DNA of 37,309 bases, taken from positions 1-37,309 of the forward strand of contig DASVBU010000032.1 in the NCBI GenBank assembly GCA_036375695.1, written 5' to 3'. The notes beneath the pieces were generated by a model. That model was not told the origin of the DNA, did not search any database, and saw nothing but the letters and a program-made list of their open reading frames with translations. A program made the position numbers and the translations under genes. Origin of the DNA: ZC4RG35 sp036375695 (lineage in GTDB: Bacteria > Actinomycetota > Acidimicrobiia > Spongiisociales > ZC4RG35). Each line of letters opens with the position of its first letter. The stretch's first letter is position 1. Below are positions 36,312 to 37,309 of this stretch, piece after piece.

Positions 36312-36890
36312 ATGGTGGTGATCCCGGACTCGCCCAACGGAGAGGAAGTCATGGCCCCGGCGTCACGCGCCGAGTGGCGGGCGTGGCTCCAGGCCAACCA
36401 CGAGCGGGACATGGGGGTGTGGCTGGCGATCCCGAAGAAGAACTCCAGGTATCAGACCACGCCATACGAGGACCTGGTGGAAGAGGCTCTCTGCTTCGGC
36501 TGGATCGACGGGATCTCGAAGAAGGGTGACGAGAACTTCCAGCTGCTCCGGTTCACGCCGCGCCGCAAAGGCAGCGTCTGGGCCAAGTCCAACAAGGTGC
36601 GGGTGGAGCGGATGATCGCTGCCGGCTTGATGACCGAGGCGGGAATGGCGGTGATCGAGGCCGCCAAGGCCGACGGGTCATGGAGCCAGTACGACGACGC
36701 CGATGCCCTGATCATCCACGACGACCTGGCTGAGGCACTGGACGCCTCACCCGAGGCTAAGGCCGTATTCGAGCGCCTGGCCCCCTCACACAAGAAGGCC
36801 CACCTCTGGCACATCTACTCGGCGAAACGCCCGGAGATACGGGCGAATCGGATCGAGGCCACCATCCGAAGCCTCGTCGAAGACGCCTGA
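36312..36890 (+). CDS. YdeI/OmdA family protein
   Basis: A 192-residue protein of the YdeI / OmpD-associated family. Signature stretches are SRAEWRAWLQANHERDMGVWL, TPYEDLVEEALCFGWIDG, the basic FTPRRKGSVWAKSNK and, near the end, a LAPSHKKAHLWHIYSAKRPE segment matching the C-terminal OmdA-type domain. The family is linked in some species to peptide or bacteriocin tolerance, but its biochemistry is not established. It begins 11 bp after the sigma-fusion stop with a GGAG just upstream, so it may be read from the same transcript. A later Met (14 residues in, MAPASRAEW) is an alternative start. Confidence 0.88.
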   Translation: MVVIPDSPNGEEVMAPASRAEWRAWLQANHERDMGVWLAIPKKNSRYQTTPYEDLVEEALCFGWIDGISKKGDENFQLLRFTPRRKGSVWAKSNKVRVERMIAAGLMTEAGMAVIEAAKADGSWSQYDDADALIIHDDLAEALDASPEAKAVFERLAPSHKKAHLWHIYSAKRPEIRANRIEATIRSLVEDA

Positions 36891-36920
36891 CCCCCCTTCT
36901 CAATACCTCCCCGTCAGGGC

Positions 36921-36926
36921 TAGTAT
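36921..36926 (+). promoter_or_regulatory. Candidate -10 (TAGTAT) of the initiator tRNA gene
   Basis: TAGTAT lies 14 nt before the mature 5' end of the tRNA, leaving a short 5' leader for RNase P. No clear -35 is seen 17 nt upstream. Confidence 0.45.
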
Positions 36927-36940
36927 GTGGGTTCCACCGA

Positions 36941-37014
<74 letters not shown>

Positions 37015-37018
37015 CTAC

Positions 37019-37049
37019 CGAAAAACCCTTGCAGTGCAAGGGTTTTTCG
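37019..37049 (+). terminator. Rho-independent terminator of the tRNA gene
   Basis: A perfect 15-bp palindrome, CGAAAAACCCTTGCA / TGCAAGGGTTTTTCG, around a single base. It contains a GC-richer stem core and a TTTTT run on the 3' arm. It is symmetric enough to work in both directions. Confidence 0.9.
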
Positions 37050-37085
37050 CTTGTTGGGAGCTGTTAGTAATCCGGCATCCGAGGC

Positions 37086-37107
37086 GTCCATCGCGCGTCC
37101 ATCGCGC
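37086..37107. repeat. 11-bp direct tandem repeat (GTCCATCGCGC x2)
   Basis: Two exact copies at 37086-37096 and 37097-37107, just past the tRNA terminator. The 37050-37249 stretch holds no gene that I can support. On the minus strand only a 16-codon open stretch ending at a stop near 37065 covers this repeat. Confidence 0.7.
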
Positions 37108-37249
37108 GGAACGCTCAGCATTCGTCGCCTCAGAAGGTCACGAGCAACCGTCCGTGCCGGCGCTTAGGGGTCCGATGCTGGTCTGGCAGCAGCGGTCCTC
37201 ATAGGGGAGCGGGACAGTTGGAGGTGGTCTCGCGTGGGAAACTCATACT

Positions 37250-37309
37250 GTGAAGATCCCGCCTCGAGTCAGAATCGCGTTTCGCGAAGAGCTAGTTGGT
37301 TGGTACCTC
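37250..37309 (+). CDS. Possible start of a gene running off the window
   Basis: A GTG at 37250 opens a frame of 20 codons to the window end, reading VKIPPRVRIAFREELVGWYL. This looks protein-like, but it is too short to assign. A CATACT directly before the GTG is too close to be its -10. A second frame from GTG 37234, with GGAGG about 10 nt before it, is also open. Base composition here is visibly less GC-rich than in the rest of the window. Confidence 0.25.
   Translation, partial: MKIPPRVRIAFREELVGWYL

Noticed and set aside
37050..37110. Minus-strand 16-codon stretch ending near 37065, considered as the end of an integrase gene
   Set aside because: It is closed by a stop just upstream, and no catalytic motif or longer frame is present in the available sequence.

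Overview
The window is high-GC bacterial DNA with the hallmarks of an actinobacterium. It carries a DivIVA/Wag31-type coiled-coil protein, a UPF0182 membrane protein, a DUF2342 metalloprotease-like protein, a PDZ-S16 protease, an AhpE-type peroxiredoxin and a SigB/SigF-type partner-switching locus. Many genes appear leaderless, with a TANNNT hexamer 6-10 nt before the start codon. A deep lineage such as Acidimicrobiia is plausible, but that is inference. Coding density is very high: same-strand neighbours often overlap by 1-4 nt, and most convergent pairs overlap at their 3' ends or lie 1-4 bp apart.

Layout. 1-4.3 kb: a carbohydrate locus (truncated six-hairpin-like protein, two GT4 glycosyltransferases, a GH130 protein). 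4.4-6.5 kb: a membrane protein with alpha/beta-hydrolase motifs at its two ends. 6.6-9.7 kb: NYN-LOTUS protein, FAD amine oxidoreductase and ornithine-cyclodeaminase-like reductase. 9.7-10.1 kb: a non-coding inverted and tandem repeat. 10.1-14.6 kb: DUF2277, a membrane protein, a ClC-CBS-TrkA_C protein, an anchored Mrr-like protein and TatA. 14.6-16.5 kb: ECF sigma, zinc anti-sigma and RseB-like regulator. 16.5-26.3 kb: peroxiredoxin, DUF2342, HtrA, MoaE, PDZ-S16, DivIVA, two VOC proteins, UPF0182 and IF-1. The UPF0182 / PDZ-S16 / DUF2342 neighbourhood resembles the M. tuberculosis Rv3193c-Rv3195 region. 26.5-29.2 kb: SulP transporter, class III extradiol dioxygenase and a small acidic protein. 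29.3-36.3 kb: a partner-switching region. 36.3-37.3 kb: YdeI-like protein, initiator tRNA with terminator, and a differently composed edge.

The most unusual content is at 29.2-36.3 kb. A three-gene, translationally coupled operon encodes a STAS anti-anti-sigma factor, a GHKL protein whose N-box Asn is lost, and a single polypeptide that joins an RsbW-like GHKL domain to a SigB/SigF-type sigma factor. Nearby are a membrane SpoIIE phosphatase with a decayed GHKL tail, a stand-alone intact RsbW-like protein, and a divergent decayed GHKL protein. Three promoters fitting the SigB/SigF consensus (GTTTNN-N14/15-GGGTAW) lie in the window: before a small acidic protein, a 48-residue membrane protein and a GT4 glycosyltransferase. 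Together these suggest a local general-stress circuit in which the sigma factor carries its own anti-sigma-like domain.
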